A stretch of DNA of 64,000 nucleotides from positions 248,001 through 312,000 of the forward strand of contig JASJOS010000004.1 of the NCBI GenBank assembly GCA_030068525.1. Direction: 5' to 3'. The notes below the pieces were generated by a model. It made no database searches. It was not told the origin of the DNA and saw nothing but the letters and a program-made list of their open reading frames with translations. Positions 34,477 to 42,501 of the stretch are shown piece after piece (the first letter of the stretch is position 1; every line of letters begins with the position of its first letter). Made by a program: the position numbers and the translations under genes. The DNA is from Xanthocytophaga flava. GTDB lineage: Bacteria > Bacteroidota > Bacteroidia > Cytophagales > 172606-1.

Positions 34477-35037
34477 ATGAGACTTTATATTAAATACATG
34501 GTCAGTTTAAGATGCAAACTGATTGTAAAGGAAGAACTCCGGAAATTAGGGCTTGACTATACTGCGCTTGAGTTGGGTATGGTCGAAGTCAGGGAAGATC
34601 TTTCTGCTAAACAACACGATCAGCTAAAGACAAATTTATTTCAGTCAGGACTGGAGTTAATGGATGACAAAAAAAGTATTCTGATTGAGAAAATCAAAAA
34701 TCTTATTACCGAAATGATTCACTATTCAGTGAAGTTGCCTACTATAAATTATTCGGATTATATCAGTGAAAAACTAGGATATGACTATACCTATCTTTCC
34801 AATATCTTTTCACAGGTAAAAGGAATAACCATTCAGCAGTTTATTATTCTGCATAAAATTGAAAAAGTGAAAGAGCTTCTACTCTATAATGAGCTTACTC
34901 TTACTGAAATTTCCTACCAGTTGCATTACAGCAGTGTAGCCCATTTATCAAATCAGTTTAAGAAAATAACGGGATTCTCTCCATCTTTCTACAAAAGGCT
35001 TAAGCAAAAACGAAAAAGTAATCTGGAAGATTTGTAG
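34477..35037 (+). CDS. AraC-type HTH regulator with HMA-like N-terminus
   Basis: A 186-residue protein. Residues 1-70 resemble the ferredoxin-like HMA fold found in a Bacteroidota regulator family that starts L-x-I-K-x-M-V-C-x-R-C. Here the first metal-binding Cys is replaced: the motif reads M-V-S-L-R-C. The C-terminal 100 residues are an AraC DNA-binding domain (Y-L-S-N-I-F-S-Q-V-K-G, then L-T-E-I-S-Y-Q-L-H-Y-S-S-V-A-H-L-S-N-Q-F-K). The loss of one Cys suggests it no longer binds metal in the usual way. It stands alone between the CsbD-like gene and the three-gene tandem. Confidence 0.85.
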   Translation: MRLYIKYMVSLRCKLIVKEELRKLGLDYTALELGMVEVREDLSAKQHDQLKTNLFQSGLELMDDKKSILIEKIKNLITEMIHYSVKLPTINYSDYISEKLGYDYTYLSNIFSQVKGITIQQFIILHKIEKVKELLLYNELTLTEISYQLHYSSVAHLSNQFKKITGFSPSFYKRLKQKRKSNLEDL

Positions 35038-35640
35038 TTACTAACAGCATTGGTATGATACACATACTGCCTATCAGTGTCAGTGATGTTAACCTACTTT
35101 TGCTATTGCATTTTACCACTATCTGCAAATATTTTTTGTATTTTGTGTCCTTATTGTATTTTTTTAAGTTACATTTGACAATATTAAACCAAAGCATGTG
35201 ACAAAGAAGTCTTAAAAAATCAAACATGACCTCAGATGAGTCATTGGCTGTCATAACTTTTACGATACAATATCAAAAGAATTACCCACCAAGTATAACA
35301 CCCGATAGTCAGCATACCTAACAGCTATTAGCTACCTCCTTTTAGAAAAATACAAATCTCTGAACAGGATCAATAAAAGCATAGAAAGAATACCTGCTAC
35401 TTTTCACTTTATCAATAAGTGTTCAAGGTAGAGAAATACGTAAGAACAATAGCTGAGCTTGATCAGATAGAGATCCATTCGATTACACATAAAGTCATGG
35501 TGAAGGTCAATGTACTAAGCTATGCCTCTTCTCTTGCAAAGGACCATAAGAAGATAGCCTGTCAGTTACAGATCCGATGACTAGTACGTAAGCAATAGCG
35601 TTTTAGTGACTTCTAATCTAACGTAGGTATCGAAAGCAAC
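35038..35640. other. Spacer, weak hint of a decayed small gene
   Basis: About 600 bp with no intact gene. Around 35450-35580 a + strand frame reads V-L-S-Y-A-S-S-L and ends A-C-Q-L-Q-I-R, vaguely like the Y-Q-L-Q-I-H core of family A, but the match is too short to call a pseudogene. Confidence 0.25.
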
Positions 35641-35973
35641 ATGGCTCAGGGAAAAGCAAGCAGTGCACTCAGATCAGAACTGATTACATCACTAAAAGAA
35701 ATTGAGGGGCTAATCGATAAAGATGAAAGTTATGATGCATGTATTTTATATTTAAAAACAATTATTGAGCATGTAGTAGAAGCGATAGGTCAATCAGATG
35801 TCTCAAAAAATGATCCTGCAGGTGGATTGAAACAAGATACTCTGACTGTTCTGCATACTATATTGGAAAATATTGAAACCGAGAACCCCTCCTCAGCTAG
35901 CGCTTCTCTCTTCTTTATCTACCTGTCAGCTAAAGCCTATACCTCAATTGTCAATTTCGTTAGAGGTCTTTAA
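35641..35973 (+). CDS. Hypothetical protein, tandem helical family B, member 1
   Basis: A 110-residue soluble helical protein. Its start (A-L-R-S-E-L-I-T-S-L-K-E-I-E-G-L-I) and end (A-K-A-Y-T-S-I-V-N-F) align with the next two genes, so the three form a tandem of diverged paralogues: R-x-E-L-x-x-x-L-x-E-x-x-x-L-I at the front and Y-x-S/T-I-x-x-F at the back. I do not recognise the family. An RsbR-like STAS gene follows the tandem, so a role in stress signalling is a reasonable but unproved guess. Confidence 0.7.
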   Translation: MAQGKASSALRSELITSLKEIEGLIDKDESYDACILYLKTIIEHVVEAIGQSDVSKNDPAGGLKQDTLTVLHTILENIETENPSSASASLFFIYLSAKAYTSIVNFVRGL

Positions 35974-36056
35974 TACCTTACATACTTTGTAAATCACACA
36001 ACCACTTTGCCTATTGAATCAAAGGAAGTTTACCATTAAAAAGGAGGAACCGTCAA

Positions 36057-36386
36057 ATGTCAAAAGAGGAAAGATTCAGCACACCCAGAGCAGAGCTTGT
36101 TGAGTTATTACCCGAAGTGAAAAGTCTGATTCATAGAGCCGATGATGTGTCTGTATGTGATGAATTGCGAATGATTATGATGCATGCAACCTTGTTGATT
36201 AAAGCCCTGAAACTGGACGAAAGAGGTGCTGCTCACATACTAAAAAATAAGGCATTGTATTTCTTTGATACTGTTGAAACAGGACTTTCTTCCTATGAAA
36301 ACGAACCGAATAAAGATTCCGTATTTTTAGTCGAGATGATAGCCAGAGTATATGCCTCCATTGAAAGTTTTACTTTAAGTATCTAA
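36057..36386 (+). CDS. Hypothetical protein, tandem helical family B, member 2
   Basis: A 109-residue helical protein with the family B pattern: T-P-R-A-E-L-V-E-L-L-P-E-V-K-S-L-I at the front and A-R-V-Y-A-S-I-E-S-F at the back. The start is unusually well marked for this genome: AAGGAGGAA lies 7-8 nt before the ATG, a near-perfect Shine-Dalgarno sequence where most neighbours have none. It is 83 bp after member 1, so the three genes are probably one transcript. Function unknown. Confidence 0.72.
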   Translation: MSKEERFSTPRAELVELLPEVKSLIHRADDVSVCDELRMIMMHATLLIKALKLDERGAAHILKNKALYFFDTVETGLSSYENEPNKDSVFLVEMIARVYASIESFTLSI

Positions 36387-36452
36387 AACCAAGTATATAA
36401 CTATACCATCAACCATCAAGAATAATAAATGTTCAGTATATGTATTTGAGCT

Positions 36453-36761
36453 GTGCTACATTCGACAACCCATGAAAAAAGAATTCTTTTAGAAGAGATT
36501 CTTACAGAAATAGAGAGTATTGAAACAGGTACAATCGATTCAGATTCTATGCTTGATATTATCAACAGGGCGCAAATTGTAATTGCTAGTGCTACTTCTC
36601 CATTGCTTAGAGAACGTGCCATAGAGAATCTTTCACGAACAAAAGAAAAGATGTTTAACTATCAGAAAAGTAAGTCTTCGAGTACTCCGGATCTGCTGGA
36701 AATAACCAGTTCAGTCTATGTAACGATTGAAGCTTTTCTGTGGATGAGTCCTTTTGGTTGA
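36453..36761 (+). CDS. Hypothetical protein, tandem helical family B, member 3 (GTG start)
   Basis: A 102-residue helical protein with E-K-R-I-L-L-E-E-I-L-T-E-I-E-S-I at the front and S-S-V-Y-V-T-I-E-A-F at the back, aligning with members 1 and 2. The only in-frame start after the upstream TGA is the GTG at 36453; no Shine-Dalgarno sequence is apparent. It is the most diverged member and translation may be weak or coupled. It lies 325 bp before the RsbR-like gene on the same strand. Confidence 0.6.
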   Translation: MLHSTTHEKRILLEEILTEIESIETGTIDSDSMLDIINRAQIVIASATSPLLRERAIENLSRTKEKMFNYQKSKSSSTPDLLEITSSVYVTIEAFLWMSPFG

Positions 36762-37085
36762 AACCTAGAGGCTTGTATGAGTCTAAACCCTGTACGTTTG
36801 GGCATGTTACGAAAAGACTGGCTGTATGTGTCTGATGTAAAATAATATAACATCTGACTCGAGGTAAATCTATCAATACCTTCGCTAGTTCCTCTGGTGA
36901 AGCAATCGTATCGGATTAACACTGTATGAAATCTGTGTGTGGGACATGTCATAAAACACAGCGGTTTCCGACTTTGGCACCTGCTATATTCCTGTTACTG
37001 CGCTTAATTTTTATTTAATTAGTGATAGCTGTTTTTTTTCAGTACGTTTATAGCCTTTGATCCATTTAACTTTACCCCCATTTAC
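36762..37085. other. Spacer before the RsbR-like gene
   Basis: About 325 bp with no gene or repeat recognised. It probably holds the promoter of the RsbR-like gene, so that gene need not be in the same transcript as the family B tandem. Confidence 0.3.
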
Positions 37086-37931
37086 ATGAAATTGGATATT
37101 TCCAGATTCTTTCAGAAAAAAAAGAAACAAATCCTCGAGCAATGGATGAATGCTCAACTCACAGACGAAGGCTTGCGGGAAGATCTGATAAGCAATGAAG
37201 AACTGAGAAACCAATCCGTGGAACTGGTAGAGTTATTAAGCAAAACAGTGACCGATCAGAGTCTTACTGACCGGGAGTCACCTGTGTTCAGCCCAGTAGT
37301 AGATCTGCTTGCAGATATTTCCTATTCGCGTGCTCTGCAAGGTTTTTTACCCAGAGAGACAGGTGTCTATATCTTTAGCCTGAAAGATTCTATACTACAG
37401 ACATTGCAACAGGAAATCGGTGAAGATCCGGCTGCTTTATATGAGTATAGCCTGAAACTAAGTAAACTCATTGATTCTTTTGGGATCAGCACCTTCGAAA
37501 CTTTCATCAAGGGACGCGAAGAAGTGATTCTGCGTCAGACGGATGAAATGACAGAAATCTCTACTCCTGTTATCAAGGTCTGGGATGGTATTCTGGCTTT
37601 GCCTATCATTGGCACCCTGGACAGTTCCCGGACACAGATAGTGATGGAAAGTCTGCTGGAACAAATCGTCGCTACAGGTAGTACAATAGCCATTCTGGAT
37701 ATATCCGGTGTACCGTCTGTAGACTCTCTGGTAGCTCATCATCTGATGAAAACAGTCAGTGCTACACGACTGCTGGGTGCAGAATGTATCATTAGTGGCA
37801 TCCGTCCTGAAATTGCGCAGACTGTAGTACAACTGGGAATTGATTTTTCTCATATCATAACCAAAGCTACTATGGCAAGTGCTTTAAAACATGCCTTCTC
37901 CATAATACATCTGGAAGTAAAAAAACAGTAA
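37086..37931 (+). CDS. RsbR-like STAS domain protein (RsbRD N-terminal domain)
   Basis: A 281-residue protein. Residues 1-150 are helical and match the RsbT co-antagonist RsbRD N-terminal domain (I-L-E-Q-W near residue 17, followed by a long helical bundle). Residues 160-280 are a STAS domain with I-L-D-I-S-G-V-P-S-V-D213-S214, where S214 is at the usual phospho-acceptor position. In stressosomes RsbR proteins assemble with RsbS and are phosphorylated by RsbT. Neither partner is in this window, so it is an orphan here. The next gene is a frameshifted receiver. Confidence 0.92.
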   Translation: MKLDISRFFQKKKKQILEQWMNAQLTDEGLREDLISNEELRNQSVELVELLSKTVTDQSLTDRESPVFSPVVDLLADISYSRALQGFLPRETGVYIFSLKDSILQTLQQEIGEDPAALYEYSLKLSKLIDSFGISTFETFIKGREEVILRQTDEMTEISTPVIKVWDGILALPIIGTLDSSRTQIVMESLLEQIVATGSTIAILDISGVPSVDSLVAHHLMKTVSATRLLGAECIISGIRPEIAQTVVQLGIDFSHIITKATMASALKHAFSIIHLEVKKQ

Positions 37932-38175
37932 GAATCACCCAGAGTTTATGAGGGTTGATTGGTTGACTATAGGTTTCACCAAGCTGGGATTGTATTTCAG
38001 GTCTGCGATAATACAACCTTACCCTGTTTCAGGCTTTGTTGTTTGAAGAATTTATCAGAAATAAAGAAGATACCTCAATGGCGAGTGTAAAGTAAACGAA
38101 TGTATAAGAACCGTACTTATTTGCAAAAACTACGATTCTGGTATTTCCGTAGGTATACATGTCTCCTTTTACTGA

Positions 38176-38594
38176 ATGCATAACAACCCCTTCTTTTTAG
38201 TGGTGGCCGAAGATGATCAGGACTTTATGCCATTGATGATCAAGCAACATTACCCTCAATGGCACTATTATTTACCACCAATGGTAAGGAACTCCTTACC
38301 TATCTGGATGATACAATAGCAAACTTACCACCTGTTTCTCTTATTCTGCTTGACATAAACATGCCTGTAAGAAACAAACTGGAAACATTACGGGATCTGA
38401 GGGTACTGGCTACTTATAAAGAAACGTCTGTTGTGGGTTTATCTACAACCCACAACAAAGATGTAATTGATGCTTTTATACAACCAGAAGGCAATGAATA
38501 TTTGCAGAAACCAGAAACAATCGATGGGTTTGAAAAAATCCAGACTTTGTTATCTGCTATTGCACAAGGCAGAGAAAATCTGGCTGCTAGCTAA
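38176..38594 (+). pseudogene. Frameshifted receiver-domain response regulator
   Basis: From ATG at 38176 the frame reads a receiver front (F-L-V-V-A-E-D-D-Q-D). At about 38260 one base appears to be missing and the homology continues in another frame (A-L-L-F-T-T-N-G-K-E-L-L-T-Y-L, then I-L-L-D-I-N-M-P and Y-L-Q-K-P). The first frame hits TAG near 38320. The second part alone, from ATG at 38259, lacks the acidic pocket and would not fold as a receiver. After the acceptor Asp the usual Gly is also lost. It is either a genuine pseudogene or a sequencing indel. Confidence 0.7.
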
Positions 38595-38646
38595 ACTAGT
38601 CAGCGTAGTAGTGCAGATAAAATTAAGGAGAGAATAGTATAAAACA

Positions 38647-38672
38647 CAAAAGTCTCTTTGCAGAGACTTTTG
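38647..38672 (-). terminator. Intrinsic terminator of the second small cold-shock gene
   Basis: The same 11-bp stem as at 20874 (CAAAAGTCTCT with AGAGACTTTTG), 4-nt loop, then TGTTTT on the minus strand. It is about 30 bp after the stop of the gene at 38703. Confidence 0.8.
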
Positions 38673-38702
38673 TATAAAGGGATTATATATATACCAGATA
38701 TA

Positions 38703-38894
38703 TTAAACCAACTGAACGTTAACTGCATTCAGACCTTTCTTGCCCTTCTCAACTTCAAAGGTAACTTTATCGTTTTCTTTGATTTCATCAATCAGGCCTG
38801 AAACATGAACGAAGATATCTTCATTAGAACTGTCAGATTTAATAAAACCGAATCCTTTGGTTTCATTAAAGAATTTTACTGTACCTTGTGGCAT
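38703..38894 (-). CDS. Small cold-shock protein (CspA family), copy 2
   Basis: A 63-residue cold-shock domain with K-G-F-G-F-I-K and I-F-V-H-V-S, differing from copy 1 at several residues (for example P2 for Q2 and E/K for Q/N around residue 37-42). No upstream in-frame extension exists here, supporting the 63-residue start for copy 1. It is divergent from the second CSD gene, repeating the layout of the 21-kb locus. Because this pair is clearly less alike than the CSD pair, the two halves of the duplication have different histories. Confidence 0.93.
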   Translation of the reverse strand: MPQGTVKFFNETKGFGFIKSDSSNEDIFVHVSGLIDEIKENDKVTFEVEKGKKGLNAVNVQLV

Positions 38895-39039
38895 TAAACT
38901 ATTTTTTTAAAGTGATGTTTCAAAGGTAACAACAGGAATTGACTTTTAAAAGCATTTTAGAATAAAATATTTCATAATCAGATAAATATATTTCCAGAAG
39001 GGCTAAGTCTGATATAAGAAAAAACAATAATGCGAACTT

Positions 39040-39722
39040 TATCAGGAATTTATCGTAACTTGCTCCCCGTTTTACCGGGCTTTTAGCGCTACTCAATCAA
39101 TACCCTCTGCTTGCGTATCCTCTTTTCCAATCCCTCTAAAATGCAGTATAGCAGGTAGTCCGGAATATACTTTATAGGGTAAAAGTGTCTCTGTGCATTC
39201 TTTTGGTAACAGCTTTTCAACGCCTGCCTGTTCTTTTCTCACCTAATCCCATTATCTTATAAACCCATTATCTTATGGCAAGATCCAGTGAAACATTCAG
39301 TAAAAAAGAGAACATAGCTAAAAAACTAAAGAGAAAAAAAGACAAAGCAGAAAGAAAAGCCGAACGAAAAACACACTCTGACAAAGGAAAAGATATGGAG
39401 GCAATGTTTGTCTATGTAGATGCAGATGGTTACCTATCTTCTACCCCACCCGATCCCAAACAAAAAAGAGTGATTAAAAATGAAGAGATCAGCATAGGAG
39501 TAAGTCGTCAGAGTACTAATCCACAAGACAATATCCGTACAGGCAAGGTTACTTTCTATAACGAAACCAAAGGGTATGGATTTATCAAAGATTCACAAAG
39601 TCAGCAAAGTGTCTTTGTCCATGCCAATGGATTGTCACAACCCATCAAGGAAAATGACAAAGTTACCTTCCTGATTGAGAAAAATGAAAAAGGTCCTAGT
39701 GCCATACGGGTAAAGCTGGCAA
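39040..39722 (+). repeat. 683-bp near-identical block, copy 2 (leader plus CSD gene)
   Basis: Gap-free match to 21282-21964 with about eight substitutions; the similarity stops abruptly just before the stop codon and at TATCAGGAATTTATCG on the left. See copy 1 for the content of the leader. Confidence 0.9.
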
Positions 39723-39727
39723 TCTGA
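39275..39727 (+). CDS. Cold-shock domain protein with basic N-terminal extension, copy 2
   Basis: A 150-residue protein identical to the 21517-21969 product except for the last residue (Ile). All six substitutions I find inside the coding region are synonymous (for example GGC/GGT, CTG/CTA, GAA/GAG). Architecture as in copy 1: a basic helical extension followed by one cold-shock domain. It is divergent from the small csp gene at 38703, with about 380 bp between the two starts. Confidence 0.93.
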   Translation: MARSSETFSKKENIAKKLKRKKDKAERKAERKTHSDKGKDMEAMFVYVDADGYLSSTPPDPKQKRVIKNEEISIGVSRQSTNPQDNIRTGKVTFYNETKGYGFIKDSQSQQSVFVHANGLSQPIKENDKVTFLIEKNEKGPSAIRVKLAI

Positions 39728-40412
39728 TTGCAGACCGCGATGTATATCAAAGAAGCACAAATCATCCAAATTATAAGTCCTTACATATTGTCTGTTCTTC
39801 ACAACAACAAGTGTTGCATCCAACAACATACTTAAGGCTTCCAAAACACAAAAGCCAGACCCTTGAAAGGATCGGCTTCTGTGTTTATCGTTTCCAGGCA
39901 CGTCTGTAATACTGCTATATCCAACTGGATCGCGCCACTCAATTTTGTTCTTCGGAATTAACTGAATGCTTGAGTCAGGTAACAGAAAATCATGGTGGAG
40001 CTACTCTAGCGAAAAACAAACCTGTTCAGGGTCCTACCTTTATACTTTATCTGTTGATTTAAAGGTTGTCAGGGAATTTAAAGCCTATTGTTGTTACTAT
40101 TCTAATCACGTTATCTCTGACAAAACATAAAATCAAGTTATAAAAAAACTAAAAATCAGATCCTTACAAAAAGTAACGATACATTTTGTAAGGATTTGTA
40201 TTTTTGGTACTTTGGCATGCAAGGAAGCAAAAGGCATTTTTTCAATTCCGGCCACCACATTTACTTTCCGCTTTTATCTACTTTCCACAAAGCTTCACCT
40301 ACTTACTTAGCTCCCTCAGCAAGCTAAATAGTGCTACTCTATTCAAGAATAGCAGCTGATAGTAAGCGAAAATACAACCCGTATACAATCCAATACTACA
40401 CACCTGACATTC
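39728..40412. other. Spacer with a terminator-like hairpin and a repeat B fragment
   Basis: About 685 bp without a gene. Near 39843-39890 an imperfect hairpin (AACACAAAAGCC with GGCTTCTGTGTT) could end the CSD transcript. A fragment of dispersed repeat B follows at about 39892-39955. The rest is featureless AT-rich sequence. Confidence 0.4.
39892..39955 (-). repeat. Dispersed repeat B, fragment 1
   Basis: Shares CCAGGCA...GTCTGTAAT and GGATCGCGCCACTC with the copies near 51.9, 54.4 and 62.2 kb. The reverse strand reads I-E-W-R-D-P-V-G-Y here, but that frame is interrupted in other copies, so it may be a decayed coding segment. Confidence 0.5.
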
Positions 40413-40889
40413 ATGAAGAAAACACTACTAGTAATATTGACACTTGTCTCAACTTTTTGCCTCGGTTTCGCTTTTAAATCTATCACTATTACAACCAATC
40501 ACACTAGTAAAATGAAAAGAGTAACAGGTATTGGGGGTGTATTCTTTACATGCAAAGACCCTAAAAAAATGACAGAGTGGTATCAAAAACACCTGGGATT
40601 AGACACCAATCCCTATGGAGCTACCTTTGAGTGGTATGAAAGTCCGGATAGTTCAAAGAAGGCACAGACCCAATGGACACCTTTCCCGCAGACAACAAAC
40701 TACTTTGCCCCCTCAAATAAGGACTTTATGATTAACTACCGGGTTGAAAATCTGGAAGCACTCGTTGAGGTATTGAAAACAGAAGGAGTAACCATTGTTG
40801 ATACTATTGAGACATTTGACTATGGAAAATTCGTTCATATTCTTGATGGGGAAGGAAACAAGGTGCAATTATGGGAGCCTATTGACTAA
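40413..40889 (+). CDS. VOC family protein with signal peptide
   Basis: A 158-residue protein. Residues 1-22 look like a signal peptide (M-K-K, hydrophobic stretch, F-A-F), so it is probably periplasmic or secreted. The rest is one vicinal-oxygen-chelate module: G-I-G-G-V-F-F-T-C-K-D-P, W-Y-Q-K-H-L-G-L, and D-G-E-G-N-K-V-Q-L-W-E-P at the end. VOC domains include glyoxalases, dioxygenases and resistance proteins; a single exported module cannot be assigned a reaction. An alternative start at the Met near residue 34 would give a cytoplasmic form. Confidence 0.85.
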   Translation: MKKTLLVILTLVSTFCLGFAFKSITITTNHTSKMKRVTGIGGVFFTCKDPKKMTEWYQKHLGLDTNPYGATFEWYESPDSSKKAQTQWTPFPQTTNYFAPSNKDFMINYRVENLEALVEVLKTEGVTIVDTIETFDYGKFVHILDGEGNKVQLWEPID

Positions 40890-40927
40890 TCCCTATCGGA
40901 TAGTAAAACCAGAAATGACCTTTATTC

Positions 40928-41110
40928 TACATGAGTCATTTTGAATATGAGTAAAACCCAAGCTTATGTTTTTTAAAATGTGGGCTTGGGTTTATTTTTG
41001 AGAATTAATCTCTCGTCATTTGTTTATTGTCACTTTCTTGACTCTTCCACTAACCTCTTCATTTTTCTCCGATCCTCCAGCCCGCATGGCCAAAGGCCAA
41101 TCTTTATCCT
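40928..41110 (-). repeat. MITE-like repeat family R, copy 2 (shortened)
   Basis: Starts TACATGAGTCAT, has the CCCAAG/CTTGGG hairpin at 40958-40994 and the TTCTCCGATCC...GCCCGCATGGCCAAAGGCC block, in the same orientation as copy 1. Compared with the complete copies it has an internal deletion and the far terminal repeat is not found. It borders the 41-43 kb cassette. Confidence 0.65.
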
Positions 41111-41165
41111 GGCCCATATCTTTTTTGGAAAAGAGTTTTTTAACTAAAGAAAAAAACCTCTCTCT

Positions 41166-41277
41166 GTCCTCCTGTAAGGATCTCGTGACAAGACCGGCGG
41201 CCTTTCCGATTGGAATATATTCTTTCTCTCATAGCACAAACGCCGCTCTATTTGTCACGAGATCCTTACAGGAGGAC
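41166..41277. repeat. Perfect 26-bp inverted repeat with 60-bp spacer
   Basis: Arms at 41166-41191 and 41252-41277 begin GTCCTCCTGTAAGGATCTCG and mirror each other exactly. The 60-bp interior has shorter internal complementarity (GCGGC with GCCGC). A 112-bp unit of this form could be a small mobile element inserted into repeat R copy 2, or a long RNA hairpin. Confidence 0.7.
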
Positions 41278-41354
41278 AACAAGGGGATTGAAAAGGTAAA
41301 AAGAGATCTTTCCCTAAAACCTTCATTTCTGGAAAAGTTATAGGACACGATAAG

Positions 41355-41405
41355 GCGGACACTTGCGCCAGAAACTTTCTTTATTTCCAGAAAAGACATG
41401 GGACA
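41355..41405 (+). repeat. Left 51-bp direct repeat of the 41-43 kb cassette
   Basis: GCGGACACTTGCGCCAGAAA and the following 31 bases match 43237-43287 at about 46 of 51 positions. Together the repeats enclose the two unrecognised genes at 41544 and 42502. Just before it, 41312-41350 is an inverted match to about 43049-43085. Confidence 0.7.
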
Positions 41406-41543
41406 TAATGAAGAGCCAAGTTGGTACAAAGAAATTACTACGATGCAAAGGCTTTACTAGATTATGCAATAAGGCTTTTTACTTTACTATGGATAACTTT
41501 GAGAAGAAATATTCATCCATAGTACTTTAACTTACCTAGTAGA

Positions 41544-42395
41544 ATGATAAAAATAGATGACAAGCTGCAAAATATCACTTTCGCTACCGCTTTTCTTTAC
41601 TTTCTTGCCCTTCTAAGATTAACCGTTTACTACAGGTTTTTTGGATTAGATATAATTCCTTTCTTAACAGTGTATGAAGTCATCAAATCTATTTTTAATG
41701 CCAATCTGTTTATTGCAAGCCTATTGTTATTTGGCATATACCTTGGGGTTAGATTTGTTCTCACTGGAAAGAAAGAAGAAAATAGACCAGAAGAAAATTC
41801 TCCCTTATCTGAAAGCGGCTTCCCCACTCCATCCCAAACAACCTTAAAAAATCTAAAAACTAAACTACAACATTTGGTGTATGCCTGTATATTAAATGTA
41901 GTGTGTTTTTGGGCTTTGTTCATTTTTGGAGATTTTCCTATCAAACTCTTTGGACAGGATATTCGCATACTTACATTCACCGCATGTATGTTAGGACTTT
42001 TGGTTTACTTATTAAATAGTACCTCTAAAGTAACTACACGAGATATCTCTTACTATTCGCATATGGGGTATAATTTTACGATGATATCCAATATAATGTA
42101 TATCATATTCCTAGTAAATTTAACCACTGTGATTGCTTTTTATGAAGCTGAGTTTGTAAAGAAAGAAGAAAAGAATACTATCAGTTTTAAAACAGACAAT
42201 GCTACAGTTTCAAGTAATACAATGAATCGATTTATTGGAGTTACAGAAAACTATATTATACTATATAATCTGAAAGATCATAAAACAACCTTGTACTCTA
42301 GAGAAGAAGTAAAGGAACTTGAGTTTAAAACTTCCAATTTACGACCTGCAACTAAAAAAGAAGAATCTATAGATAGCACACATCATCAACAATAG
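41544..42395 (+). CDS. Unrecognised membrane protein in accessory cassette
   Basis: A 283-residue protein with about five hydrophobic segments (roughly 13-30, 37-67, 112-130, 140-158 and 175-200). A hydrophilic linker near 75-100 and a cytoplasmic-looking C-terminal domain of about 70 residues, with a short beta pattern (F-I-G-V-T-E-N-Y-I-I-L-Y-N), complete it. I do not recognise the family. The gene is AT-richer than its neighbours and lies between direct repeats, suggesting recent acquisition. No partner function is obvious. Confidence 0.7.
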   Translation: MIKIDDKLQNITFATAFLYFLALLRLTVYYRFFGLDIIPFLTVYEVIKSIFNANLFIASLLLFGIYLGVRFVLTGKKEENRPEENSPLSESGFPTPSQTTLKNLKTKLQHLVYACILNVVCFWALFIFGDFPIKLFGQDIRILTFTACMLGLLVYLLNSTSKVTTRDISYYSHMGYNFTMISNIMYIIFLVNLTTVIAFYEAEFVKKEEKNTISFKTDNATVSSNTMNRFIGVTENYIILYNLKDHKTTLYSREEVKELEFKTSNLRPATKKEESIDSTHHQQ

Positions 42396-42501
42396 ATCTG
42401 CTATAGTATTTATTAAACAAGTATTTATTAAACAAGGTATGCATTGACCAAAGGTCATCTGATTATCTCCCCAAACATTGTGTTTTACATGTTTGTGTTT
42501 C

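Noticed and set aside
41020..41343. A 107-codon + strand frame rich in Ser and Leu
   Set aside because: It runs through repeat R copy 2 and both arms of the 26-bp inverted repeat, so its length comes from repeat sequence, not from a gene.
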